DNA of 50,878 nucleotides from Thermodesulfobacteriota bacterium. GTDB taxonomy: Bacteria; Desulfobacterota; Anaeroferrophillalia; Anaeroferrophillales; Tharpellaceae. Below are positions 8,824 through 17,147 of this stretch, one piece after another. Position 1 is the first letter of the stretch. Every line of letters starts with the position of its first letter. The stretch lies in assembly GCA_024763535.1 (NCBI GenBank), contig JANTFH010000014.1:1-50878 (forward strand). The letters are read 5' to 3'. Below the pieces are notes generated by a model. It worked only from the letters and a program-made list of their open reading frames with translations. It did no database searches and was not told where the DNA came from. The translations under genes and the position numbers were made by a program.

Positions 8824-9624
8824 GTGATCATCTCAAATTCCAAACGGTTTATCTATATTCATATCCATAAAACTGCCGGAACCTCAATCGAGCATGCTTT
8901 TGATCCCAGTTTGCAGTGGAACGATATCATCCTGGGGTCAACGAAGTACGGCGAGGAAATTCAGCATATTTACCGACAGCGCTTTCGCCTTTACAAACAT
9001 TCAACGGCGCAGGAGTGCTATGATGTTGTTGGCGCTGCAGTATGGGATGATTATTTTACTTTTGCTACCGTCCGCAACCCGTACAGTTTGGCGGTATCGG
9101 CCTTCACTTATGCCCAGAAAGTCCTAGACAAGGTAATTACTTCCGGTCGTTACAGTTACGAAAATATTCGCCCGCTCATAAAAAGTGGACAAATGTCAAA
9201 GCGTCGTCTTTGGCACTGGTCACGATTCAGACAACCTAAGAAATCCAACCGGATTTTTCAGTGGCCGGTCATTAAGGCTTTGATGGAAAGTGGCTACCCT
9301 AAGTCCTCATTTGTGGGCTTTTTGCAATCACCTTACGCCTGGGATGACCTTGCACTGAAACCCCAGTGGGACAAACTGGCAGTTAGTCGGGGAGGCACGC
9401 CACGCATTGATCTGAATTGTATTGTTAAAGTGGAAGAGCTGAATCGGCAGTGGCCGGAATTATGTCACAAGCTTAAAATGGACGTCAAACTTCCTCACCT
9501 TAATCAATCATCCAGAGGAACTCCATGGCAGGATTTTTACGACTGCGATGAAGTTGTCGCACTGGTGGAGCACCACTTTACCGCTGATTTTGAAGCTTTT
9601 GGTTATGACCGGTTAAAGATTTAG
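8824..9624 (+). CDS. Sulfotransferase family 2-like protein
   Basis: 266 residues with GTG start (8824), 12 bases after the previous stop. The N-terminus runs RFIYIHIHKTAGTSIEHAF, the phosphosulfate loop of the carbohydrate sulfotransferase family (Sulfotransfer_2 type), and FATVRNPYSLAVSAFTYA (about 78-95) is the 3'-phosphate-binding segment. It probably sulfates a sugar. It differs from the upstream protein in loop type (HKTAGTS against HKTGTVL), so two different acceptors or positions are plausible. Confidence 0.85.
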   Translation: MIISNSKRFIYIHIHKTAGTSIEHAFDPSLQWNDIILGSTKYGEEIQHIYRQRFRLYKHSTAQECYDVVGAAVWDDYFTFATVRNPYSLAVSAFTYAQKVLDKVITSGRYSYENIRPLIKSGQMSKRRLWHWSRFRQPKKSNRIFQWPVIKALMESGYPKSSFVGFLQSPYAWDDLALKPQWDKLAVSRGGTPRIDLNCIVKVEELNRQWPELCHKLKMDVKLPHLNQSSRGTPWQDFYDCDEVVALVEHHFTADFEAFGYDRLKI

Positions 9625-9711
9625 CATCATGAAGCCAGCAGGATTTTAGATCAAAAAACAAGATGAATTTTTACAAGACCTTATCTGTTTCATCCAAAAG
9701 GGAGCAGGATA

Positions 9712-11817
9712 TTGAATCCGATCAAGTTTGTTGTTTATGGCGTGCCGCGCGTTGGCAGCAACTTCTTTATCAGCCAGCTTAATCGTCATCCCGATATTTT
9801 GTGCCATTACGAGATCTTCCACCGTCATGCAATCTATAACGGGTTCGAGGACAAGCCAGAGCGCTCTCATTGGCTGGAAGCGGTTTCGTTGCAGGAACGG
9901 GATGCATCACCAGAAAAGTTTCTGGCAAGACTGTTCGCAGAACATCATGGCTATACCCATATTGGTTACAACCTTTTTCCTGGCCAGAACGATGCGGTGT
10001 TGCAATACAGTATTGCCGATTCATCCCAAAAGAAGGTCATCCTCAAACGAAAAAATATCCTTGATAATTATATTTCCCTTAAAGTAGCGGTAAAAACAGG
10101 GGTTTGGTCTTCAAAAGCTGCCAAAGAGAAAGGGGTTGATGAAAGAATCCTCGACAAACATGTGCGCTTTGAACAAAAGGAATTTGTCCAGCATGTGCGG
10201 AAGGTTAACCTCTTTTACAATAATATAGAAACTAACATATCCTTTAGGCAAAATGAAAGTCTGATTATATACTATGAGGACCTGCTTGAGGACCGACAGG
10301 CGGTATTAAATCAGGTGTACGATTTTCTTGGCGTTGAGCGGATTATGGTATCTGAATCAACGGTTTTTGAAAAACAGAACAAGGAGGGCCTGCGTGAGCT
10401 TGTAAGTAATTACAGTGAATTGATGACTTTTTTATCAGAAGAGTACTATGATTTTTTCCCTTTCCATAGGGGGGAAGCGGCTGTTCTTGCCACAAGCAAA
10501 AACCGGCAAAATGTTGATAGTGTCGAGTGCAAAAAAAAGTTGAACACCCTAATGCCTCAAGATATCCGATACAGGCAGGCGGTAAAGATTGATATCCATA
10601 TCGGCATGGAAAAAACCGGCACATCCTCAATCCAGGCGGCCCTCATGCAGGCCAGAAAGAATTTGTGTGAAGTGGGAATTTTGTTCCCCAAGTCCTTGAA
10701 TATCCCCAATAATACCTACCTGGCAACGGCATTTCAGTCTGAAGATAAAAGTGATACTTTGCGGATTGTAAGCAATGTGGTGGGTAAAGAGTCCGTAGAA
10801 CATTTCAGAAAACGTTTATTGCTGGACTTTGGAGAGGAGCTTGGCAGCTCCGATTGCCTGCGGGTGGTTGTTTCCTCGGAGCATCTTTCTTCAAGGTTGA
10901 CGATGATCGAAGAAATTAAGCGGCTTAAAGAATTTTTTGCCCGCTTTGGTTCTGAAATTTCCATTTACCTCTACCTTCGGCCCCAGGATGAGTTCTGCAT
11001 CAGCCATTACTCCACTAGAATCAAGTTTGTTGATGAAACTGAACCGTTTGTATTCCCCCCACTTGAGACCATCAGGGATGATCTGTTCTATGACCGGCTG
11101 CTGGATCAATGGGTATCTGTGTTTGGGCGTGAGCATGTACATATCCGCACCTATGAACGCACTGCTTTGGCGGGCGCTGATGTTGTCAAAGATTTCTGGC
11201 AGTGGCTGCAACTACCTGAAAATATCCTTCCAAGCGTCAATGAGCGAAATCTCTCCCTAGATGTGAAAAAGCTGGCGTTTATGGGATGTTTCAATAACTA
11301 TGTGCCCCGCTTTATCAATGGAAAGCTCAATCAGATGAGGGGAGATATTGTTATGGCTATGGATGCAATTGAGTCGATGGGGAGGAAAATAGCAGTCAGC
11401 GAAAAGGAAAGAGCCGATTTTTTGGAACTGTTTGAGGAGGGGAACCGAAAAGTGGCCACTGAATACTTTGGGCGGGATTGGTTGTTTACCCCAAGGTTTG
11501 CGAATATGCAGGACCATGAGCAATCAGAGGTGGCGGACGAGACATTAACGGCTGACGATGCCGTGAAGATTTCAGCCGCTTTGTGGCAGTGGTTGCAAGC
11601 AAAACTGATAAAAAACAAACAGCAGATTGCTAATCTCAGAGCTACTATTGCTGACCTTAACGCTAAAAATGAACGGTTTAAGGAGCGAAATGATACTTTG
11701 ACCAGTTCCATCGATGCAGTTGCCCGCTACAGCCTTTTCAGGAACCCATTCAAAAAATTGCACGCCTACAAAATATTGATGAAAAGCTATCGTCATGGCA
11801 AATCGGAGCAACAATGA
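9712..11817 (+). CDS. Two-domain sulfotransferase with coiled-coil tail
   Basis: 701 residues from a TTG start (9712) preceded by GGAGCAGGA. Domain 1 (about 5-255) has a NodH/Stf0-like loop GVPRVGSNFFISQL and the segment VILKRKNILDNYISLK. Domain 2 (about 290-560) has a second loop HIGMEKTGTSSIQ (296-308) and IYLYLRPQDEFCISHYSTR, a sulfotransferase-like family common in polysaccharide clusters. A predicted coiled coil follows (about 610-665), then the tail NPFKKLHAYKILMKSYR (678-694), which recurs in the next two glycosyltransferases. The two catalytic domains suggest double sulfation of one glycan. The gene overlaps the next ATG by 4 bases (ATGA), so translation is coupled. Confidence 0.8.
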   Translation: MNPIKFVVYGVPRVGSNFFISQLNRHPDILCHYEIFHRHAIYNGFEDKPERSHWLEAVSLQERDASPEKFLARLFAEHHGYTHIGYNLFPGQNDAVLQYSIADSSQKKVILKRKNILDNYISLKVAVKTGVWSSKAAKEKGVDERILDKHVRFEQKEFVQHVRKVNLFYNNIETNISFRQNESLIIYYEDLLEDRQAVLNQVYDFLGVERIMVSESTVFEKQNKEGLRELVSNYSELMTFLSEEYYDFFPFHRGEAAVLATSKNRQNVDSVECKKKLNTLMPQDIRYRQAVKIDIHIGMEKTGTSSIQAALMQARKNLCEVGILFPKSLNIPNNTYLATAFQSEDKSDTLRIVSNVVGKESVEHFRKRLLLDFGEELGSSDCLRVVVSSEHLSSRLTMIEEIKRLKEFFARFGSEISIYLYLRPQDEFCISHYSTRIKFVDETEPFVFPPLETIRDDLFYDRLLDQWVSVFGREHVHIRTYERTALAGADVVKDFWQWLQLPENILPSVNERNLSLDVKKLAFMGCFNNYVPRFINGKLNQMRGDIVMAMDAIESMGRKIAVSEKERADFLELFEEGNRKVATEYFGRDWLFTPRFANMQDHEQSEVADETLTADDAVKISAALWQWLQAKLIKNKQQIANLRATIADLNAKNERFKERNDTLTSSIDAVARYSLFRNPFKKLHAYKILMKSYRHGKSEQQ

Positions 11818-13193
11818 ATATCCTGATTTTTTCACCCTCACCGTCACACCCCCAGAATCATGGAAATCGAAAACGGATCTTTATGCTGGCAAAATATCTG
11901 CAGCGGCTTGGGCATCGGATCCATTTTGTTTATTTTGCGAAGGAAGTGATAGCTAGGGAGACATTTGACCGGATGAGCCGGGAGTGGGATACCCTGACTG
12001 TTATAAAACAAACAGATCCCTGTGCTCCCAGCACCAGCGGCTATTCTCTCGACGCCTGGTATCAAAACAACATTCACGAGATTGTCAACGAAATGATTGA
12101 TGTTTTTGATATTGACATGGTGCTGTTGAATTATATCTTTCAGTCCAAGCTGTTCGAATATCTGCCTGATCATGTTCTGAAAGTCATTGATACACACGAT
12201 GCGTTTACGGACCGGTATCTTCTTTATGAGAGTAAAAAAGGCCGTCCCTATACCTGGTTCAGTGTCAGCAAAGAAGACGAAGGGAGGGCAATGGACCGGG
12301 CGGACCTCATAATTGCTATTCAGAATGAGGAAGCAGGCTATTTTTCTACAATTACCCGCACCCCTGTCCAGGTTATCAACCATTTTGAGGACGAGCATAG
12401 GTCTGACCGGAGCTATCGCTTTCTGAAAACTGTTGGTTACATTGGCAGTGGCAATCTCTGCAATGTTGACAGTTTGAACAGTTTTCTGCAAGCTTATTTC
12501 GACCGTCCCAAGGTCAAGGAAGATGTGCGAATCGTCGTGGCAGGGAATATCTGCAGTGCGGTAAAGATGCGCCACGACAACCTGCTCCTGCTGGGTCCCG
12601 TCAAAGACCTGGGGGATTTTTACGGCCAGGTTGATATCATAATCAACCCTCAAACCTTTGGCACGGGGCTTAAAATCAAAAGTGTTGAGGCGCTGTCATA
12701 TGGCGTCCCGATTCTTTCAACGAAAATAGGCTTCGAGGGGGTTGAAAGTCAGCATCCCTATCATCAGCTTGATACACTGGACGAAATAGTGGTGGTCATT
12801 GAACACCTGTGCAATGCACCGGAGAAATTGGCTGATTTGGCAGTACTGAGCCGGGATATTTTCAATCAGTATAAAGATCGCACTAAAGAGGCTATTGCAG
12901 CCCTGCTGAAAAAAGTAGAGCTACGCGAAGAAGCGAAATCATTTCAAGCTCTTCAGCACAAACTGCTCGAAAAAGAAGATATCATTCTCCGCCAGTACCG
13001 CCGGTTTCAAACCGAGGCTTTTTACAAAAATCAAGATAGAGAAATAAATTATAATATGATAATGTCGGAGATTGCTGCAATTACTGAAACAAATACGCTC
13101 AGGATGCCGTTGAAAAAAATTGCTGCATACAAAAAGATGCTGGCCACTTTTCACCGTTTGCGGCAAGAGCAGATAAAGTCATGGAAGGAATGA
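11814..13193 (+). CDS. Glycosyltransferase, GT4-like (paralog 1 of 3)
   Basis: 459 residues. N-terminal MNILIFSPSPSHPQNHGNRKR is a GT-B nucleotide-sugar transferase start with the glycine-containing loop. VIDTHDAFTDRY (about 123-134) and FGTGLKIKSVEALSYGVPILST (about 281-302, the E-x7-E-like donor-binding region) are shared with the next two genes. The C-terminus carries a charged helix, then MPLKKIAAYKKMLATFH, the island's shared tail. No membrane segment is seen. Donor and acceptor sugars are unknown. It is translationally coupled to the upstream two-domain sulfotransferase, so the glycan it builds is probably sulfated. Confidence 0.85.
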   Translation: MNILIFSPSPSHPQNHGNRKRIFMLAKYLQRLGHRIHFVYFAKEVIARETFDRMSREWDTLTVIKQTDPCAPSTSGYSLDAWYQNNIHEIVNEMIDVFDIDMVLLNYIFQSKLFEYLPDHVLKVIDTHDAFTDRYLLYESKKGRPYTWFSVSKEDEGRAMDRADLIIAIQNEEAGYFSTITRTPVQVINHFEDEHRSDRSYRFLKTVGYIGSGNLCNVDSLNSFLQAYFDRPKVKEDVRIVVAGNICSAVKMRHDNLLLLGPVKDLGDFYGQVDIIINPQTFGTGLKIKSVEALSYGVPILSTKIGFEGVESQHPYHQLDTLDEIVVVIEHLCNAPEKLADLAVLSRDIFNQYKDRTKEAIAALLKKVELREEAKSFQALQHKLLEKEDIILRQYRRFQTEAFYKNQDREINYNMIMSEIAAITETNTLRMPLKKIAAYKKMLATFHRLRQEQIKSWKE

Positions 13194-13223
13194 TGTTGTT
13201 TAACGTAAGAGAAGAAGGCTGAA

Positions 13224-14552
13224 TTGAATATTCTCGTTTTTTCCCCCATACCCTCGCATCCACAATTTCATGGTCATCGAAAGCGCATTTTTAACCTGAC
13301 AAAATACCTGCAACAGATGGATCATGTGATCCATTTTATCTATTTCAGCGAAGATGGATTAAAAAACTGCGACTGCGAGGCAATGGCACAAGAGTGGGAG
13401 ACCTTGACCCTGATCGAAAAGACGTCCTTTTATGATCCAATCAATGGGAATTACGGTTTTGACGCGTGGTATCAGGAAAACATTGCCGAAGAGGTCAATC
13501 GCATCGTCGATCTTTTCAATATAGACGTGCTCTGGTTGAATTACGTCTGGCATTCAAGGCTGCTGGAAGATTTGCCGCCGAACGTGCTCAAAGTAATCGA
13601 TACCCATGATAAATTCTCGAATCGCTTTGCACTTTACGGCCGAAATGGAGACAAATCGTATCGTTGGTTCAGTTGTTCGGCAGAGGACGAAGGAAGATAC
13701 CTTGACCGGGCGGATGTGGTAGTGGCGATTCAGGCTGAGGAGGCAGAGTATTTCAGGTCAATTTGCAGCAATGAAGTTGTGACGTTGAATCACATTGAAC
13801 GTAGACATTTACCAAATAAAAAACTTGTTTCCTTGAAACGCATTGGATTTTTGGGGACAGACAACACGATCAATGTTACATCAATCAACAGTTTTTTGAA
13901 GGTATGGTACAATCACTCCAAATATTCAGACAGCATCGAGGTCATTATTGCTGGCGATGCCGGGAAAAAAGTGATCTGCTCACACCAAATGTTGCGATTG
14001 CCGGGACGCATTGATACTCTTGAAGGATTTTATGACCGGGTTGATCTGGTTATTGTCCCACTTGTTTTTGGGACTGGATTAAAAATAAAAAGTGTAGAAG
14101 CGCTGGCATATGGCGTCCCGATTGTTTCAACCGTGGTTGGCTTCGAAGGGATTGGCAGTGATTCCAGGTATCATAATGCGCCAACACCGCATGCCATGGT
14201 CAGCTTGATTGATGAGTTGTATGAACATCCTGCTGATTTACAGGCACTGGGTGAGTTGACTACTGAAATTTTCATCGCTTACCAGCAGCGTTTTGTCGAA
14301 AGTCTCGATGCTATTCTGCATAAAGTAGAACCTTCGACCGTTGACCAGGAAAAAAGCAGCTCGAAAAAAATGATTGGCCTGTACCGGGAACTGCAGCAGT
14401 GCAGGCGAAAGCATCAATTAAGCAACAGCCACGAGTTTGCCAAATTGATGAAGGACCTGTCAGCGCTTTGCAACCTCAAGGCTGCTAAGAATCCGTTGAA
14501 AAAGCTGCGGGCCTATAAACTACTGATGCAAACATATCATGCCTTTAAATGA
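13224..14552 (+). CDS. Glycosyltransferase, GT4-like (paralog 2 of 3)
   Basis: 442 residues from a TTG start preceded by GAAGAAGG. It is closely similar to the upstream protein over its whole length: MNILVFSPIPSHPQFHGHRKR, VIDTHDKFSNRF, WFSCSAEDEGR, FGTGLKIKSVEALAYGVPIVST. The C-terminus ends in KNPLKKLRAYKLLMQTYH, the shared tail. This is a tandem duplication that has diverged, so the two probably add different sugars or linkages. The last 14 bases overlap the next gene. It is cytoplasmic, with no signal or membrane segment. Confidence 0.85.
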   Translation: MNILVFSPIPSHPQFHGHRKRIFNLTKYLQQMDHVIHFIYFSEDGLKNCDCEAMAQEWETLTLIEKTSFYDPINGNYGFDAWYQENIAEEVNRIVDLFNIDVLWLNYVWHSRLLEDLPPNVLKVIDTHDKFSNRFALYGRNGDKSYRWFSCSAEDEGRYLDRADVVVAIQAEEAEYFRSICSNEVVTLNHIERRHLPNKKLVSLKRIGFLGTDNTINVTSINSFLKVWYNHSKYSDSIEVIIAGDAGKKVICSHQMLRLPGRIDTLEGFYDRVDLVIVPLVFGTGLKIKSVEALAYGVPIVSTVVGFEGIGSDSRYHNAPTPHAMVSLIDELYEHPADLQALGELTTEIFIAYQQRFVESLDAILHKVEPSTVDQEKSSSKKMIGLYRELQQCRRKHQLSNSHEFAKLMKDLSALCNLKAAKNPLKKLRAYKLLMQTYHAFK

Positions 14553-15990
14553 GATAGGGATAAAAAAAAGCGGGGAAGATGCCACGCTTCTGGTGACGGA
14601 TATCCCATTTTGGAAAGCTGATCTTGGTAATCGCCAGCGCATCCTTTCCCTGGTCAAGTATCTGCACCAACAATCAATAACCTTTATGGTTTTATACCTT
14701 GGCCGTAACGACTATAGAGATTCGGAAGCGATAGAGGAATTGGAACTTTCCAGTTGCCTGCACTATCTTGATGATACGGTGCTTTCACATGAAGGTATGA
14801 AATCTGTAGCGCCGAAAACAGCAAAGGCGTTGTCGGAGTTTTATGATCATGATGCAAAAGCAAGATTTGATGTTTTCTTGAGTGAACATGCCATCGGCAA
14901 GATCTTGGTGGAGTATATCCATCTTGACTACCTGGTGAGCAACCTGCACCAGCAGTATGTGACAATTATTGACACGCATGATCTTATGAGTCGGCGTGCT
15001 CGTCACTATGAGTTATGCGGAGAGACGCATCATATCATTATCTCGGAAGCAGAGGAAATGGCACTGCTGGATCAGTATGACTATGTGATTGCAATTCAGC
15101 AAAATGAATATGATTCCATGAAATCATGTCTGAAAAACGCAAAGGTGATTATGGTACCGCATGCGGTTGAGCCAGAAGATTCGGCAGAACTGGTGTTTGT
15201 TTCCGGTACCGCACAATGGAAATCGATCGTCTGGTTTATTGAAGAAGTGTGGCCACGGTTTGCGGGAACAGGCATGGTTCTTCATATCTATGGGAATGTC
15301 TGCAAGTATTTAAAAAAATATGTCCGAGTTGATGGTGTTTTTCTCCATGGTACGGTCACGTCACTTGATACAGCCTACGGCCGGGGCGGCATTGCAATCA
15401 ATCCCGTGCAATTTGGGGGAGGCCTTAAAATAAAAAGCGTAGAGGCATTGGCATACGGGTTGCCGTTGGTTGCAACCTCAGAGGGTGTTAATGGATTGGA
15501 AAAAGCGGTGGGTAAAGCCTGCTTGCTGGCAAACACTCGAGAAGAGTGGATTGAAGCCCTTTCGATGCTGTTGTTTTCCAGGCAGCTGCGCACCGCGCTG
15601 TCCTATAACGGGCTTTGTTATGCACATAGGCATTTTATGGGAACAACCTGCTATTCTGAGATTGGTGCAGTCCTTTGCGGCAGGGAAGAGGTTCAGCAGG
15701 TATTGGAGTGCCCGGGTCAATTTGTCGAGACGGAAGGCCTTTCGCGCTTTCTTCACACCCGGCTGCCCGAGTTTATGCAGCGTCTGCAGGCATTGCAGGA
15801 GCGATATATCTCGCGACCGGAAGTCGCTGAACGGTGTCATGTTGAATACATTGGAGAACGGTCGTTTGAACTTTTTAAGCGTTACCAGGACTCCCGTTTG
15901 AGAATGTGGATGCAGGGGCTGAAAAAAGTTCCGCTGCTTGGGAACGCTTTACTTTATTTTAAACGAAAAGTCCTCAAATGGGATATGTAG
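14539..15990 (+). CDS. Glycosyltransferase, GT4-like (paralog 3 of 3)
   Basis: 483 residues starting at ATG 14539, inside the end of the previous gene. The fold markers are the same but more diverged: LGNRQRILSLVKYLHQ, TIIDTHDLMSRRARHY and FGGGLKIKSVEALAYGLPLVAT. It lacks the shared tail of the two upstream proteins and instead ends in a basic, Leu-rich segment (LKKVPLLGNALLYFKRKVLKW) that could be a peripheral membrane anchor. The first 10 residues look non-homologous, so initiation slightly downstream is possible. Function is inferred from the glycosyltransferase motifs and the operon. Confidence 0.8.
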   Translation: MPLNEIGIKKSGEDATLLVTDIPFWKADLGNRQRILSLVKYLHQQSITFMVLYLGRNDYRDSEAIEELELSSCLHYLDDTVLSHEGMKSVAPKTAKALSEFYDHDAKARFDVFLSEHAIGKILVEYIHLDYLVSNLHQQYVTIIDTHDLMSRRARHYELCGETHHIIISEAEEMALLDQYDYVIAIQQNEYDSMKSCLKNAKVIMVPHAVEPEDSAELVFVSGTAQWKSIVWFIEEVWPRFAGTGMVLHIYGNVCKYLKKYVRVDGVFLHGTVTSLDTAYGRGGIAINPVQFGGGLKIKSVEALAYGLPLVATSEGVNGLEKAVGKACLLANTREEWIEALSMLLFSRQLRTALSYNGLCYAHRHFMGTTCYSEIGAVLCGREEVQQVLECPGQFVETEGLSRFLHTRLPEFMQRLQALQERYISRPEVAERCHVEYIGERSFELFKRYQDSRLRMWMQGLKKVPLLGNALLYFKRKVLKWDM

Positions 15991-16003
15991 GCAGAGATCA
16001 GAC

Positions 16004-16987
16004 ATGAAGGGTAAAGGCCAGAGTTGGCAAAAGGTGATCATTACAGCCGGGGGAGAACCACGGAAAGCCGCCGAACATCGTGAGTGGCTCTATCTTTTGT
16101 TGGGTGAGCTAATTGCCAGTGCGCTTAAAGTCCCTGATGTTAAGTGTTTACCGCTTGAAGAAACACTAGGTGATAGTTCCGCGCTTGTCATTGGGTTTGA
16201 ACTCCCTAAAGAAGCCGGGCAGCAACTGGACGCGCGGAAACAGCCCTACTTGTCTCTTGCCATTCATCCTCTGCGTTATATGGATGATATCTTTTTTGCT
16301 TTCCGGACGAACAGTGATGCCATGTTGAGGACCCTGCAGGCGCACGAGGTTAATCCTGTGCTTTGTCAAGCATATGCCAACATGGTTCAAGCCACGGTGC
16401 TGAAGTCAAAAAAAAAGCCTTTGTTGCCACCAGATACCTTGCTGCTTGTCGGTCAGACTGAGAGGGATTTAGTGATTTTTGATGGGGAATCATACCTCTC
16501 TCTGCTTGATTTTATTGACGCAATCGCCCCGCTTGCAGCGACACACCGGCATGTCGTTTTCAAACCGCATCCCTATGCCCGCAATAATCGCATGATGCAT
16601 CGACAGCTTAAAAAGCGGCTTGGAAAAGTGGCGATGACATATGCCAATATCTACCATTTATTGTCACAGCCAACACTTTCGCATGTCTGCGCACTTAACT
16701 CCAGCGTTCTTTATGAGGCGGAAATGTTCATGAAGACGGCTACGTTCCTCTATAAGCCGCCTTTTAATGGGGAGGCCCTCGGTATTTATGATGCGTGGCT
16801 GTCTGGAAGCTTCTGGAGTACACTGCTCTCACCGCATATGGCAACCACTCCATCGGACATTGTGCTGCCTTTTCGGCCAGATCGCCTTCGTATCGCCCTG
16901 AACGATTTCTGGAGCTATGGTGAAGTCAGCGGAAAAATCGTCATGATGGACCTGGTAAAAAGCGCCCTGCGACGCTACCTCAGATAA
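16004..16987 (+). CDS. Capsule polysaccharide KpsS/KpsC-like protein
   Basis: 327 residues from ATG 16004; the reading frame opens earlier (15938) but that start lies deep in the previous gene. HVVFKPHPYARNN (about 184-196) and ALNSSVLYEAEMF (about 229-241) match the conserved KPHP and NSS segments of capsule export/Kdo-transferase proteins (KpsS, KpsC, WcbO). Such proteins start or extend the Kdo linker on a lipid acceptor before export. Sequence outside these motifs is not recognisable, so the family call is moderate. It is followed after 160 bases by an ABC exporter. Confidence 0.6.
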   Translation: MKGKGQSWQKVIITAGGEPRKAAEHREWLYLLLGELIASALKVPDVKCLPLEETLGDSSALVIGFELPKEAGQQLDARKQPYLSLAIHPLRYMDDIFFAFRTNSDAMLRTLQAHEVNPVLCQAYANMVQATVLKSKKKPLLPPDTLLLVGQTERDLVIFDGESYLSLLDFIDAIAPLAATHRHVVFKPHPYARNNRMMHRQLKKRLGKVAMTYANIYHLLSQPTLSHVCALNSSVLYEAEMFMKTATFLYKPPFNGEALGIYDAWLSGSFWSTLLSPHMATTPSDIVLPFRPDRLRIALNDFWSYGEVSGKIVMMDLVKSALRRYLR

Positions 16988-17147
16988 ATACAGGATATTA
17001 TGGTAATGGATCGGCTCTGGCCGGTTTATTGTGGAATCATTGATTTATGGAGTCATGAACCTTTTATATGCCAGTGAAAAACCTCAGCCCTTGGTCAGAT
17101 AATTTATCGATGTTTTTGGAAGCGGTTATTGGTTTTCAAGGAATATT

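Noticed and set aside
15938-16003. Earlier start of the KpsS/KpsC-like gene
   Set aside because: It overlaps the previous gene by 53 bases and the extra residues are not family-like; ATG 16004 fits better.
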